In this document: positions 8,385 through 16,119 of the stretch, one piece after another
Layout of the letters: every line of letters begins with the position of its first letter
How positions within the stretch are numbered: position 1 is the stretch's first letter
Assembly: GCA_036506175.1 (NCBI GenBank)
Contig: DASXSE010000002.1
Coordinates: forward strand, 1-39,390
Length of the DNA: 39,390 nucleotides
Source of the DNA: JAIBJP01 sp036506175
GTDB taxonomy: Bacteria > Actinomycetota > Thermoleophilia > Gaiellales > Gaiellaceae
Reading direction: 5' to 3'
Made by a program: the position numbers and the translations under genes
The notes under the pieces: model-generated
Seen by the model: the letters and a program-made list of their open reading frames with translations, nothing else
Told to the model about the DNA's origin: nothing
The model's database searches: none

Positions 8385-9119
8385 GTGTTCGTCGACGTCC
8401 ACTCCCACGTCGTCCCCTCCGGCGATGACGGCGCCAAGAGCGTCGACGAAGGACTCGAGCTCTGCCGCGGCGCGGCCGAGGCGGGGACGAGCGTCCTCTT
8501 CGCGACGCCGCATGTGTGGCCGATCCTGCGCCTGTCAGCCGAGCGCGAGGAGGAGGTCCGGGCCGCGCACGCCGAGATGGCTCCGGCCGCTGCTCGATTC
8601 GGGCTCGATCTCCAGCTCGGGTTCGAGCTGACGCCGACGCCGGCGCTCTTGGACGAGGATCCGCAGCGCTACCGGCTCGGGCGCCTGGCTGCCGTGCTCA
8701 TGGAGGTGCCTTTCCACGGCTCTCTAAGCCTCGCTGAGCGCCTCGCAGAGCACATCGAGGGCGCAGGGCTCCTGCCGGTGATCGCGCATCCTGAGCGCTC
8801 CGAGGCAATCGCCGACGATCCTGGGCTCGCCACAGGCCTCCATGAACGCGGCTGGCTTCTGCAGCTCAACGCCACGAGCATCACCGGCTACCACGGCCCG
8901 GAGATCGAGGCGCTCGCGTGGCGTCTGATCGACGAAGGCCTCGCCGACCTGGTCGGCTCCGACGGTCACCGCCGCGCACGCCCGCCGCAGCTCGAAGAGA
9001 CCTACCGGGTCGTGCAGGCGAGACTGGGGGAGGGGGAGAGGGCAAAGGCCCTCTTCGACGGCCGCGCTCTTCCGGGACTAACGGCTCGCGACCGCGTCGA
9101 TCTCGCGGAGCGACGCTAG
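8385..9119 (+). CDS. PHP-family phosphatase, CpsB/YwqE-like
   Basis: This 244-residue metal-dependent phosphoesterase of the polymerase-and-histidinol-phosphatase fold has motifs typical of the CpsB/CapC/YwqE tyrosine phosphatases. They are VDVHSHVVPSGDDG at the N-terminus, FATPHV, a central IAHPERS and a C-terminal GSDGHR, all carrying metal-binding His/Asp. In Firmicutes such enzymes dephosphorylate capsule tyrosine kinases; the substrate here is unknown and no kinase is nearby. The GTG at 8385 is preferred because AAGGTGG lies five bases before it; GTG 8376 is also possible. It follows the sigma gene by 24 bases. Its 3' end overlaps the convergent second sigma gene by 42 bases. Confidence 0.85.
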   Translation: MFVDVHSHVVPSGDDGAKSVDEGLELCRGAAEAGTSVLFATPHVWPILRLSAEREEEVRAAHAEMAPAAARFGLDLQLGFELTPTPALLDEDPQRYRLGRLAAVLMEVPFHGSLSLAERLAEHIEGAGLLPVIAHPERSEAIADDPGLATGLHERGWLLQLNATSITGYHGPEIEALAWRLIDEGLADLVGSDGHRRARPPQLEETYRVVQARLGEGERAKALFDGRALPGLTARDRVDLAERR

Positions 9120-10142
9120 GCGCGAGAGTGACTCGATCTCGATCTGGCGCACGCGCTCACGCGTGATCCCGAGCCGGCGGCCGATGTGCTCGAGCGTGTG
9201 CGGCTCCTCGCCGCGCAGCCCGTAGCGAAGCTCGAGAACGCGCCGATCGCGCTCCGGGAGAGACTCGAGAGCCCGGTCGAGCGCTTCCTTCTGCAGCCGG
9301 CGCTCGGTCTCTTCCTCCGGAAGCGGGTCCTCGCCGGCGACGAGGTCGCCGAACACCGCGTCCTCCTGCTCGCCGATCGGCTGGTCGAGGCTCGTCGAGG
9401 CGCGCGCGGCGGCACGCACCTCGATCGCCTGCTGCAACGGCAGGCCGGCCTCGTGCGCGATCTCCTCGAGCGACGGCTCGCGCGCGAGCTGTGTCCACAG
9501 ATGGCGCTCGGCGCGGTGCATCTTCTGCATGCGCTCGACGACATGAACGGGGACGCGAATGGTGCGTGCCTTGTCCGCGATCGCCCGCGCGACCGCCTGG
9601 CGGATCCACCAGGTCGCGTAGGTGGAGAACTTGAGACCCCGCTGCCATTCGAACTTCTCGACGGCGCGGATGAGGCCGAACATGCCCTCCTGGATGAGAT
9701 CGAGGAAGGGGAGACCCTGGTTGCGGTAGTTCTTGGCGATCGAGACCACGAGGCGGAGGTTGCACTCGATCATGCGCCGCTTCGCCTCCATGTCGCCGCA
9801 TTCGATCCGCTTCGACAACTCGACCTCGTCGGCGGCGGTGAGGAGCGGATGGCGTCCGATCTCCCGCAGGAAGAGCTGCAGGGCGTCGGTGGTCGTTTCC
9901 AGTACTTCGGTCGCGCGTGGGGGAGCGGTCGGCTCGCGAACGGGCTCTTTCGGCGGCTCGACCACCTCGATTGCACGCTCCTCGAGCTCGCGGTAGAGCG
10001 CCTCGACGTCGGCCGGGTCCGCCTCCAGCGCGTCGATGGCTTCGGTCAGCTCCGTGGCGTCGACAAAGCCCGCCGCCTCGCCGCGCTCAAGCAGATGCTG
10101 TATCTCCTCGTGTTGGAGGACGCTCGTCGTCTCGTCAGCCAT
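9078..10142 (-). CDS. RNA polymerase sigma factor, RpoD/SigA type, with region 1.1-like head
   Basis: This sigma-70 protein of about 354 residues has an N-terminal helical block (about 5-60) resembling region 1.1 of primary sigma factors. Region 1.2 follows (ALQLFLREIGRHPLLT), then region 2 (NLRLVVSIAKNYRNQG, DLIQEGMFGLIRAVEKF, STYATWWIRQAV), region 3, and a region 4 HTH (LEHIGRRLGITRERVRQIE). The start at ATG 10142 (MADETTS) fits better than GTG 10181, which adds a cysteine- and glycine-rich head. The region 1.1-like part makes it the stronger candidate for the housekeeping sigma of the two in this window. The upstream spacer is shared with the divergent GAF/GGDEF-like gene and holds a perfect inverted repeat. 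Confidence 0.9.
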   Translation of the reverse strand: MADETTSVLQHEEIQHLLERGEAAGFVDATELTEAIDALEADPADVEALYRELEERAIEVVEPPKEPVREPTAPPRATEVLETTTDALQLFLREIGRHPLLTAADEVELSKRIECGDMEAKRRMIECNLRLVVSIAKNYRNQGLPFLDLIQEGMFGLIRAVEKFEWQRGLKFSTYATWWIRQAVARAIADKARTIRVPVHVVERMQKMHRAERHLWTQLAREPSLEEIAHEAGLPLQQAIEVRAAARASTSLDQPIGEQEDAVFGDLVAGEDPLPEEETERRLQKEALDRALESLPERDRRVLELRYGLRGEEPHTLEHIGRRLGITRERVRQIEIESLSRLASLREIDAVASR

Positions 10143-10232
10143 TAACGCACACGTCCCGCCCGGGACTAGACGCACCCACACAGGACCCCGGGCGGCAACG
10201 GCCTACCCTACCAACCTCGCAAAGAAAGTAAA

Positions 10233-10252
10233 CCTCTACCGCACGGTAGAGG
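10233..10252. promoter_or_regulatory. Perfect 8-bp inverted repeat between divergent genes
   Basis: CCTCTACC (10233-10240) and GGTAGAGG (10245-10252) flank a four-base spacer in the 190-base gap between the sigma gene (start 10142, minus) and the GAF gene (start 10333, plus). The position suits an operator acting on one or both promoters. A short stem-loop in either leader is the other possibility. Confidence 0.45.
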
Positions 10253-10332
10253 AGTGGTATTTCCGAAAATCCTGCCTATTCTCCGATTAGAGCTTTGCTC
10301 TTGATGCGGCCGACGGGGAGAGGAGAGCAGGG

Positions 10333-11448
10333 TTGCTGCTGCTGGACGAAGGGGCTACCTGGACCGGGGTGGGCGCGCTGGCCCTCGCGGCGCTTCTGTT
10401 CGTCCTGGGAATCCTGCTCTTCACGCGTTGGCGCCGTGCTGCGTCGCGTGAGATCGCGCAGATCCAGGCGGCCGGCGAGCGCACCGAGAGCCTGCTCACA
10501 GAGCTGACTCGCGCGCTCGGCGACGCGCGCGCGGAAGGGCGCCGTCTCTCAGCGCTCGGCGAGCTCGGCTCGACGCTCGACCTCGACGCGGCGCTCGAAC
10601 GCGCGCTCCGGGCGGTCAGCCAGCTCGCTCAAGGAGATGCGGCCATGATCGTCCTCCACCACGAGGAAGGCGAGCCGATCACCGCCACCTACGGACTGAC
10701 CGGCGAGGAGTCGGTCCGCGACCTGATCGGCCTTCCGCCGGAAGTCGGCGGCGCGCGGGCCGTCAAGCTCACGTACCTGTACACGCCGCAGGAAATAGCC
10801 GATGACGCCTTCCGGCTCAGCGGCGGCCTCGCCGTTCCACTAGCCGACGAGGGCGGGGAGCGGGCCGGCACGCTGGCCCTGTTCTGGCGTCGCGCCGACC
10901 ACACGCTGACAGACGAAGAGCTCGCCAGGTTCGAAGAGTTGGCCGCGGCGTTCGGGCCGGCACTCGAGAACGCTCGGCTCCACTCGGAAGCCCGCCGACT
11001 GGCGGACACCGATCCGCTGACCAACCTGCGCAACCACCGCTACTTCGACGAGCGTCTGGCGCGCGAATGCGCCCGCGCGCGCCGCTACGGCCGCGGACTC
11101 GGTCTCCTGCTCGCCGAAGCCGACAGCGAGATCTCCGACCTGCTCACCGCAGGTGAGCGCATCCGAAGCGTCGTCCGTGGCACAGACGTCCCTTCCCATC
11201 TCGGCGAGAGCCGTTTCGCGGTGATCATGCCGGAGGCGGGGCAAGCCGACGGGGAGCGCCTCCTCCGCCGCCTCCAGCTCGCTCTCGGCGGCCGGGTCGA
11301 CAACGGCGGCGACGGCGTCCGCCTCTATGCGGGTCTCGTCGAGCTGAGAAGCGACGAGGACGCCGCCATGCTCCTGCGCCGTGCCGAAGAGGCGCTCGAG
11401 CGGGCCAGACAAGCCGCCGCGCAGCGTCTAACCGCAGGTTCGGCCTAG
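10333..11448 (+). CDS. Membrane GAF protein with degenerate GGDEF domain
   Basis: This 371-residue protein has one N-terminal transmembrane helix (about 10-32), then a short coiled coil and a GAF domain (about 70-220). The C-terminal part aligns with GGDEF: it opens with DTDPLTNLRNHRYFDE, the normal first helix. However, the strand-helix segment that carries the metal-binding Asp and substrate Asn is largely missing. The signature GG(D/E)EF is replaced by LGESRF. It should therefore be unable to make c-di-GMP and may act as a sensor or effector scaffold. The start is TTG 10333 with GGAGAG ten bases upstream. A run of leucines from it leads into the membrane helix. Confidence 0.85.
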   Translation: MLLLDEGATWTGVGALALAALLFVLGILLFTRWRRAASREIAQIQAAGERTESLLTELTRALGDARAEGRRLSALGELGSTLDLDAALERALRAVSQLAQGDAAMIVLHHEEGEPITATYGLTGEESVRDLIGLPPEVGGARAVKLTYLYTPQEIADDAFRLSGGLAVPLADEGGERAGTLALFWRRADHTLTDEELARFEELAAAFGPALENARLHSEARRLADTDPLTNLRNHRYFDERLARECARARRYGRGLGLLLAEADSEISDLLTAGERIRSVVRGTDVPSHLGESRFAVIMPEAGQADGERLLRRLQLALGGRVDNGGDGVRLYAGLVELRSDEDAAMLLRRAEEALERARQAAAQRLTAGSA

Positions 11449-11480
11449 CTAACGCCTTACACACGAGAATGGGCGTTATG

Positions 11481-12041
11481 TCAAGTTGCGACCGGTAGGC
11501 CGAGAAACTCGGCTGCCTCCCGCAGGACGTCGTCCCCCGCTTCGAGCGGCTTGACGTCGCTGACGGCGAGGAAGTGATCGGCGCGGTCGAAAAGCGTCAC
11601 GTTCGCCCAGAGGGACTCGAACGTCGACCACCACCGGAGACCGACCGCGCTCGCGTGACGTTCGAAGAGGTTCCCCGCCTGGATCTGCGTGAGCGAACGA
11701 TCGTTCGTCGCCACCTGAGAGGGCCGAAGCTCCTCGCCGATGAGCACCGCTGGATCGTCGAGATCAACTAGCTGCGCATCGTTTCGGAGCTCGAGCGCGG
11801 CGAGAGCGACGGGATATCCGCCGGAAATCACCATCCATGGTTCAAGCGACCGCCAGCCACGAAACGGCGCGAGTCGTTCGACGACTGCAGAAACCGGTTC
11901 CTCGGAGACGTAGAGGCATCCGTAGACCGAGGGGTTATCGTGCCGCCCCTCTCCCTGCGCGATGCGCGGGAACCAGAGAGGCCCACCCCGCGTGCGTTCT
12001 CCCGTTTCCACGTCCCATGGGAAACAGCGGAAGAGAATCAC
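11481..12041 (-). CDS. RES-domain toxin of a RES/Xre toxin-antitoxin pair
   Basis: This 186-residue protein has the RES fold signature: an N-terminal LFRCFPW, GGPLWFPR, then a YGCLYVSEEPVSAVVE block resembling the Y-x-A/S-x-S-x-x-x-A-x-x-E motif. Members of the family (for example MbcT) degrade NAD+. The GTG start overlaps the antitoxin stop as GTGA, a classic co-translated arrangement with the antitoxin first. I choose this start although the same frame runs open for 840 bases further upstream, because that extension lies across the antitoxin and the next gene. The length is typical. NAD+ degradation is inferred from family, not shown here. Confidence 0.85.
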   Translation of the reverse strand: MILFRCFPWDVETGERTRGGPLWFPRIAQGEGRHDNPSVYGCLYVSEEPVSAVVERLAPFRGWRSLEPWMVISGGYPVALAALELRNDAQLVDLDDPAVLIGEELRPSQVATNDRSLTQIQAGNLFERHASAVGLRWWSTFESLWANVTLFDRADHFLAVSDVKPLEAGDDVLREAAEFLGLPVAT

Positions 12042-12370
12042 GCGTAGGAGCCGGCGTTCTCCTGCCGCAGGGCTGTGACGAGCTCCGTCGTCTGTCCCAT
12101 CCGAACGACGTCGATAGGACGTCGGTTCCTGAGATGCGGGTTGAGTCCGAAGAGCCAGGCTTCGGCCGCCTCCGGCTCGTACATGCGCAAAAGCGCAGAC
12201 ATCACGAGCTCGAGGAGATCGAGGCGCTCCGCATTCTCCGGATCGATCCCCTGCCCCCTCTTCCAGCGGCTCACCTGCGCCGGGCTGACGCCTAGAGCAT
12301 CTGCCAACCGCCGCTGGGAGCGAAAATCGCGGCTGAGCGCCTCGACTTTGACTGCGGGCTCGACGGGCAC
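12038..12370 (-). CDS. Xre/MbcA/ParS-type antitoxin
   Basis: This 110-residue protein has an N-terminal helix-turn-helix (RRLADALGVSPAQVSRWKRG, about 20-39) and the C-terminal DUF2384 core. That core shows the family pattern AWLFGLNPHLRNRRPIDVVRMG (about 74-95). The C-terminal part of such antitoxins usually blocks the RES active site, and the HTH autoregulates the operon. The GTG start at 12370 lies about eight bases after a TAGACT -10 box, so the message is probably leaderless. It overlaps the toxin start by four bases. The HTH, the DUF2384 part and the RES partner together make the call secure. Confidence 0.87.
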   Translation of the reverse strand: MPVEPAVKVEALSRDFRSQRRLADALGVSPAQVSRWKRGQGIDPENAERLDLLELVMSALLRMYEPEAAEAWLFGLNPHLRNRRPIDVVRMGQTTELVTALRQENAGSYA

Positions 12371-12378
12371 GGGAACTC

Positions 12379-12405
12379 AGTCTAGCGCAACAAAAAGTGT
12401 TGCGC
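12379..12405 (-). promoter_or_regulatory. Toxin-antitoxin promoter and operator
   Basis: On the minus strand a -10 box TAGACT (12384-12379) abuts a perfect inverted repeat, GCGCAACA (12385-12392) and TGTTGCGC (12398-12405), with a five-base spacer. The repeat covers the region between -10 and -35, the usual place for an Xre autorepressor site. Confidence 0.6.
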
Positions 12406-12462
12406 ACCCTCGGTTGTACTCCTTGCGGCACTCCTTCCGAGCAATTAGCGTGCCGGGGTTCC

Positions 12463-13650
12463 ATGCTCCTCGAGCCTGTCGACCCTAACGAGAAGTTCAG
12501 AGCCCGACGTCGACAGGCTCGTAAGCGGCGCGCTTTCAGGCGTACGACGGCGCTGGCGGTCGTCGCTCTTTGCGCTGCGGGCCTGACGCTCGGCGCCCGC
12601 TTCCTGACGGAGGGTGACACCGCTACGACGACGTCGGCAGGGTCCAAATCAACGGCGAACGGGGGGGCTGCGCCGAAGCCACAGCCGAGGACTCCCCCGG
12701 CGGAACTTCGTGGCGTGCACGTGACGATGGCCCTCGCATCGCTGCGCGGGAAGTTGGACGAGTACCTCGGCCTTACGAGCTCGGGACTGAACGCTCTCGA
12801 GCTCGACGTCAAGGACGAGAACGGCGAAGTCGGATTCCTCCACCCGGCCGTTCCGCTGGCCCATCGGATCGGTGCTGCGCACAAGTACTACAACGCCTTC
12901 CACGCGGCTGGGAAGGCCCACGCCCACGGCGTGTACCTCATCGGCCGCATCGTGGTGTTCGAAGACCCGGTTCTGTCGGAGCACAGACCCGGCTACGCGA
13001 TCCGGACAACGGACGGCGGCGTTTGGCACACCGCCGCCGGCCTCGGTTGGGTGAACCCGTACGACCAGCGCGTGTGGAAGTACAACGTCGATCTGGGCGA
13101 GGCGGCCGCGAAGGCCGGCTTCGACGAGATCCAGTTCGATTACGTCCGCTTTCCGACCGACGGTGACCTGTCCAATGCCCGCTTCGCGGGCGCGAACCAC
13201 CGTCCCAAGGCGTCAACGATCTCCGCGTTCCTCCGGTACGCAACGAATCGGCTGAAACCGCTCGGAGTCCGTGTTTCCGCGGACGTCTTCGGGCTCTCCG
13301 CCACGCGCAACATGGGCATCGGGCAGTCTCCGGCAAAGGTCGCGAAGATCGTCGACGCGATCTATCCGATGGTCTATCCCTCCCACTTCGGCCCGGGCGA
13401 GTACAACCTGCCCAATCCGAACACGCAACCCGGGCGCACGGTCGCCCTCGCGTTGCGTGACTTCGACATCGCCCTGACCGGAACGAAGGCGCGGCTCGTA
13501 CCCTGGCTGCAGGACTTTTCGCTCGGGCGCACGTACACGATCGACGACGTCCGCGAGCAGATCCAGTCGGCGCGCGACGCGGGTGCGCAGGGATTCATGC
13601 TCTGGAACGCCGCCGGCGTCTACACCCACGCCGCCCTCGCGGGACCGTAG
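12463..13650 (+). CDS. Secreted or membrane-anchored glycoside-hydrolase-like protein (DUF4015)
   Basis: This protein of about 395 residues starts with a basic head and a single hydrophobic helix (TTALAVVALCAAGLTLGARF). A Thr/Ser/Pro linker follows, then a TIM-barrel-like domain of the putative glycoside hydrolase family PF13200. Landmarks are GVHVTMALA, NALELDVKDENG, YLIGRIVVFEDP, DEIQFDYVRFPTDG, VSADVFGL, IYPMVYPSHF and GFMLWNAA. Acidic residues in the DEIQFDYVRFP strand are the likely catalytic ones by analogy. ATG 12463 (MLLEPVDPN) is preferred to TTG 12397, which overlaps the toxin-antitoxin operator. It probably acts on an extracellular glycan of unknown identity. Confidence 0.8.
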   Translation: MLLEPVDPNEKFRARRRQARKRRAFRRTTALAVVALCAAGLTLGARFLTEGDTATTTSAGSKSTANGGAAPKPQPRTPPAELRGVHVTMALASLRGKLDEYLGLTSSGLNALELDVKDENGEVGFLHPAVPLAHRIGAAHKYYNAFHAAGKAHAHGVYLIGRIVVFEDPVLSEHRPGYAIRTTDGGVWHTAAGLGWVNPYDQRVWKYNVDLGEAAAKAGFDEIQFDYVRFPTDGDLSNARFAGANHRPKASTISAFLRYATNRLKPLGVRVSADVFGLSATRNMGIGQSPAKVAKIVDAIYPMVYPSHFGPGEYNLPNPNTQPGRTVALALRDFDIALTGTKARLVPWLQDFSLGRTYTIDDVREQIQSARDAGAQGFMLWNAAGVYTHAALAGP

Positions 13651-13679
13651 TCGCCGTTCTCCTCGCCCTCCTGTCGGCC

Positions 13680-14519
13680 GTGCTGTTCGGCGCGATGACG
13701 GTTGCGCTTCGCTTTGGGCTTCCAGGAAGAGGCGACCCCGAGGTCGGCGCCTTCGTCATGACGGGCATCGCCGCGCTCGTCGCAGTCGCCGCGGTGTTGG
13801 TTGAGCCTGGCGCGGACCCGCTGGCGAATCCTCGCGAGCTCGGATTGTTCGCGCTTGCAGGGGTGCTTGCCCCTGGACTCTCCCAGGCGTTCTTCACGCG
13901 CGCCGTGCGCGACGCGGGACCGTCGAGAAGCTCCGTCGTCGTCGGGAGCGCCCCTCTTTTCGCGGTGGCGATTGCGATCGTCGTCCTCAACGAGCCCGTG
14001 CAGCCGCCTCTCCTCGTCGGAGCGGTGCTGATCGTCCTGGCCGGCGTCGTGCTCGCGGGCGAGTCGTCCCGCCCGGCTCACGTCAAGGTGATCGGGATCG
14101 TCTTCGCGCTCGTCACGACCCTCCTCTTCTCGACGAGGGACAACCTGGTTCGTCACTTTGCCGGGGACGCGAAGATCGGCTCCGTGGCCGCCGCAGCAGC
14201 CGCGCTCGGCGTCGCGGCGCTCGGAATGGCGATCTACGTAGCCGTCGCTCGCCGCGGGCGCCTGCGTGCCTCCCTGGCCGAGCTCAACGGCCGACCGCTT
14301 GTTCTCGCCGGTCTCCTGTTCGGGCTGTCGTACGTCTTTCTCTTTGAGGCCTACTACCGGGCCCGAGTGTCCGTGGTCTCTCCTCTCGTCGCGACCGAAT
14401 CGCTCTGGGGAGTGCTCCTTTCTGCGCTCTTTCTGAGCACGGAACTCGTCGGCGTGCGTCTTGTGCTTGCCGCCGTGCTCGTGGTCTCCGGCGGCGTCCT
14501 CATTGGAGTCTTTCGCTAA
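13680..14519 (+). CDS. EamA/DMT-superfamily transporter
   Basis: This 279-residue, very hydrophobic protein has about ten transmembrane helices arranged as two EamA repeats (about 1-130 and 135-279). Recognisable pieces are LSQAFFTRAVRDAGPSRSSVVVGSAPLF in the first half and YVFLFEAYYRARVSVVSPLVATESLWGVLLS in the second. Both correspond to the conserved fourth and fifth helices. It is probably a metabolite exporter of unknown substrate. The first start codon available is GTG 13680. The same frame stays open back into the preceding gene and encodes the missing half of helix 1 without a start codon. The N-terminus is therefore slightly uncertain and the gene may be translated by coupling. Confidence 0.8.
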   Translation: MLFGAMTVALRFGLPGRGDPEVGAFVMTGIAALVAVAAVLVEPGADPLANPRELGLFALAGVLAPGLSQAFFTRAVRDAGPSRSSVVVGSAPLFAVAIAIVVLNEPVQPPLLVGAVLIVLAGVVLAGESSRPAHVKVIGIVFALVTTLLFSTRDNLVRHFAGDAKIGSVAAAAAALGVAALGMAIYVAVARRGRLRASLAELNGRPLVLAGLLFGLSYVFLFEAYYRARVSVVSPLVATESLWGVLLSALFLSTELVGVRLVLAAVLVVSGGVLIGVFR

Positions 14520-14563
14520 CCATGCCGACTTCCACAACTCTTCCCACAGCGTCTCCGGACTGG

Positions 14564-14581
14564 TGTGGAAAACGTGGAAAA
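14564..14581 (-). other. Two adjoining DnaA-box-like 9-mers
   Basis: Read on the minus strand, TTTTCCACG and TTTTCCACA adjoin. The second fits the TTWTNCACA DnaA-box consensus exactly; the first has one mismatch at the last base. TTCCACA and TTCCCACA lie 20-30 bases away. No dnaA or dnaN gene is present, so an origin is unlikely. Confidence 0.3.
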
Positions 14582-14623
14582 CTGAACTATTCGCAAATTG
14601 CGTACATTAAGTTGAACCCCGGC

Positions 14624-14652
14624 TTGCAAAGGACTTTCCGACCTCCTAGTGT
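14624..14652 (+). promoter_or_regulatory. Strong promoter-like pair with no CDS directly downstream
   Basis: TTGCAA (14624-14629) and TAGTGT (14647-14652) are separated by 17 bases. The next plus-strand start codon of a plausible gene is at 14814, about 155 bases further, so the transcript has either a long leader or an RNA product. Confidence 0.5.
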
Positions 14653-14659
14653 GCCGCTT

Positions 14660-14772
14660 GCGTCGAGCACGGAGCGCGAGTAGGTTGAAGCTTCACCGGT
14701 CGGTTGTACGCGGAAGCGGAAAGTCGGTCGGAGAAGTGGACGAAAGCGTCACCGGCTCGGCGAATTTTTTTG
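14660..14772 (+). ncRNA. Candidate small RNA or long leader
   Basis: The 294-base gap between 14520 and 14813 has no convincing gene. Downstream of the promoter-like pair, CCGCTT-GCGT (14654-14663) can pair with ACGC-GG-AAGCGG about 45 bases later. A small hairpin GACG-AAAG-CGTC follows, and the segment ends in seven T residues (14766-14772). I do not recognise 6S, SRP, tmRNA or RNase P RNA. The T-run is not directly abutted by a stem, so termination there is uncertain. Confidence 0.25.
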
Positions 14773-14813
14773 GTCCGAAGCAGACGCCGTAGCAGGCCAC
14801 TAGAGTTGCCCGC

Positions 14814-15008
14814 GTGTCGCTGCGCCCACCCGCTTTCAGCCCTGGTTTCACATCGTTCGTCTGGGCCGTCGTCTTCGGGGTATTCATCTGGATCGGCCTG
14901 CTGGCCGTCGGCGTCTCGGGCGCGACGTCGTTCCTCTTCGGCCTCGTTTCCGCCGTCGTGATCTTCTTTTTCGTGCGCCTTTTCGGCGCCGATCCCCTCC
15001 GTCGTTAG
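14814..15008 (+). CDS. Small two-helix membrane protein
   Basis: This 64-residue protein has two predicted transmembrane helices (about 13-31 and 38-55), separated by a short GVSGATS turn and ending in a basic tail. It begins at GTG 14814 after a 294-base gap. No family is recognised. Third-base GC is high and the hydrophobic pattern is regular, which supports a real gene. Its stop overlaps the stop of a convergent small gene (TTAG). Confidence 0.6.
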   Translation: MSLRPPAFSPGFTSFVWAVVFGVFIWIGLLAVGVSGATSFLFGLVSAVVIFFFVRLFGADPLRR

Positions 15009-15211
15009 GCGAAGAGGAGGACAGAAGTCCGCGGGCCGAGCGTCAGGCCGCGGCAGAGCAGGTTGGCGAGCTCGGCTCCGACCAAGCCTTCGAGGCGAGC
15101 GCGGGCGGTCCGTTCCTCCGCATCCAGTAGGCGCGCGAAGATGGCGCAGTGCTCGAGGAGACGTGGTGCCCCTCGCCCCCACCCCGGGTGCCTGCCACCT
15201 GCGGCGTCCAT
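15005..15211 (-). CDS. Hypothetical small protein
   Basis: This 68-residue frame opens with ATG 15211, and GGAG lies only two bases before it. It has high third-base GC and an amphipathic helical middle (LLEHCAIFARLLDAEERTARARLEGLV). It ends exactly against the convergent membrane-protein stop. No family is recognised. A chance frame in GC-rich DNA is possible. Confidence 0.4.
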   Translation of the reverse strand: MDAAGGRHPGWGRGAPRLLEHCAIFARLLDAEERTARARLEGLVGAELANLLCRGLTLGPRTSVLLFA

Positions 15212-15282
15212 GTCTCCGTTATCGACGTGCGTCGTGGCGCCGACGATCCCTGACGGGAGTGAAAACCGAGGGCCGAACGACA

Positions 15283-15307
15283 GAGGGGCGCCGACACGGC
15301 GCCCCTC
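15283..15307 (-). terminator. Terminator after the 242-residue membrane protein gene
   Basis: A perfect 10-bp stem, GAGGGGCGCC with GGCGCCCCTC, encloses a five-base loop. It lies about 20 bases past the stop at 15328 on the minus strand. No long T-run follows. Confidence 0.6.
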
Positions 15308-15327
15308 GACGATCGAGCGAAGACCGT

Positions 15328-16056
15328 CTAAAGCGTCTCGCGCCGGTTTGGATCGCGAATGTCGACGCGGTCGTCCGGCACATCACCGGCGGGAACAGCC
15401 GTGCGGTCGCGAACCGTGGTATCCGTCGTAGTTCCGGCGGGAGTGGTCACGACGTCGCCGCGGTCGTAATCGTGCACGTCCTCGTCCGGGACGACGTCAC
15501 GCTCACGGTCGACGACATCACGCTGCCGCGGGCCGGTCGTGTCGAAGCAGAAGGCGAACACGATGCCGAGGCCGAACGCCAGGACAGCCCTCCACATGCC
15601 CATGTCGCGCACGAAGTGCTCGATGCCCATGCTCGCGCTCCAGCTCTGGAACTTGTGCTGGTACCAGCCGCCCTCGGGCTGGGTCACGAGCAGGATCCAA
15701 CCCACGACGACAGCCGTCGGAACGAACGCAAGCAGGAAAACCCCAGGGCTGAGCACCGGGATGCCCCACTTCGTCCATCCGCCGAGCAGCTGCGACAGGC
15801 CGAGGACGAGGCCCGCGCCCGCGATGATCCCCATCGCTGCCCAGAACTCGTTCGTGCTCGTCAAGTTGAGCAGCTGAGCGAGCCAGAGAAGCAGGCCCGC
15901 GGTGGCGGCGCCCGCCAGCGTGAAGAGAGCCCGCACGAGCGGAGGCCCACCCCAATCACCGCGCCGGTCCGCGACCTCGCGGTCGCGTTGGACGGTCTCG
16001 TCCTGGGCGACGACGTCGCGATCGGTTCGTCTGGTGAAGATGCCCACTTTCGTCAC
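15328..16056 (-). CDS. Four-helix membrane protein with long acidic tail
   Basis: This 242-residue protein starts with a charged cytoplasmic head (about 1-38). Four hydrophobic helices follow at about 41-60, 70-92, 100-125 and 155-175. It ends in a hydrophilic, Asp/Thr-rich tail of about 65 residues without cysteines. The tail has a repeated D-R-D-V-V type pattern. No family is recognised. GTG 16056 has GAACGAG just upstream. A strong hairpin ends the transcript. It is probably an envelope protein; its function is unknown. Confidence 0.65.
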   Translation of the reverse strand: MTKVGIFTRRTDRDVVAQDETVQRDREVADRRGDWGGPPLVRALFTLAGAATAGLLLWLAQLLNLTSTNEFWAAMGIIAGAGLVLGLSQLLGGWTKWGIPVLSPGVFLLAFVPTAVVVGWILLVTQPEGGWYQHKFQSWSASMGIEHFVRDMGMWRAVLAFGLGIVFAFCFDTTGPRQRDVVDRERDVVPDEDVHDYDRGDVVTTPAGTTTDTTVRDRTAVPAGDVPDDRVDIRDPNRRETL

Positions 16057-16119
16057 CTCGTTCTGTTGTGTGCAAGCGGGAATTTTCCCGCTAGTGAAAC
16101 GCCTGTAACCCGGGTTTGG

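Noticed and set aside
12042..12884. Upstream extension of the RES toxin frame to 467 codons
   Set aside because: The added part covers the antitoxin gene and the start of the divergent hydrolase gene, and it lacks protein-like composition.
14520..14660. Chromosome origin
   Set aside because: Only two good DnaA-box-like sites side by side, no AT-rich unwinding stretch and no dnaA/dnaN/gyrase genes nearby.
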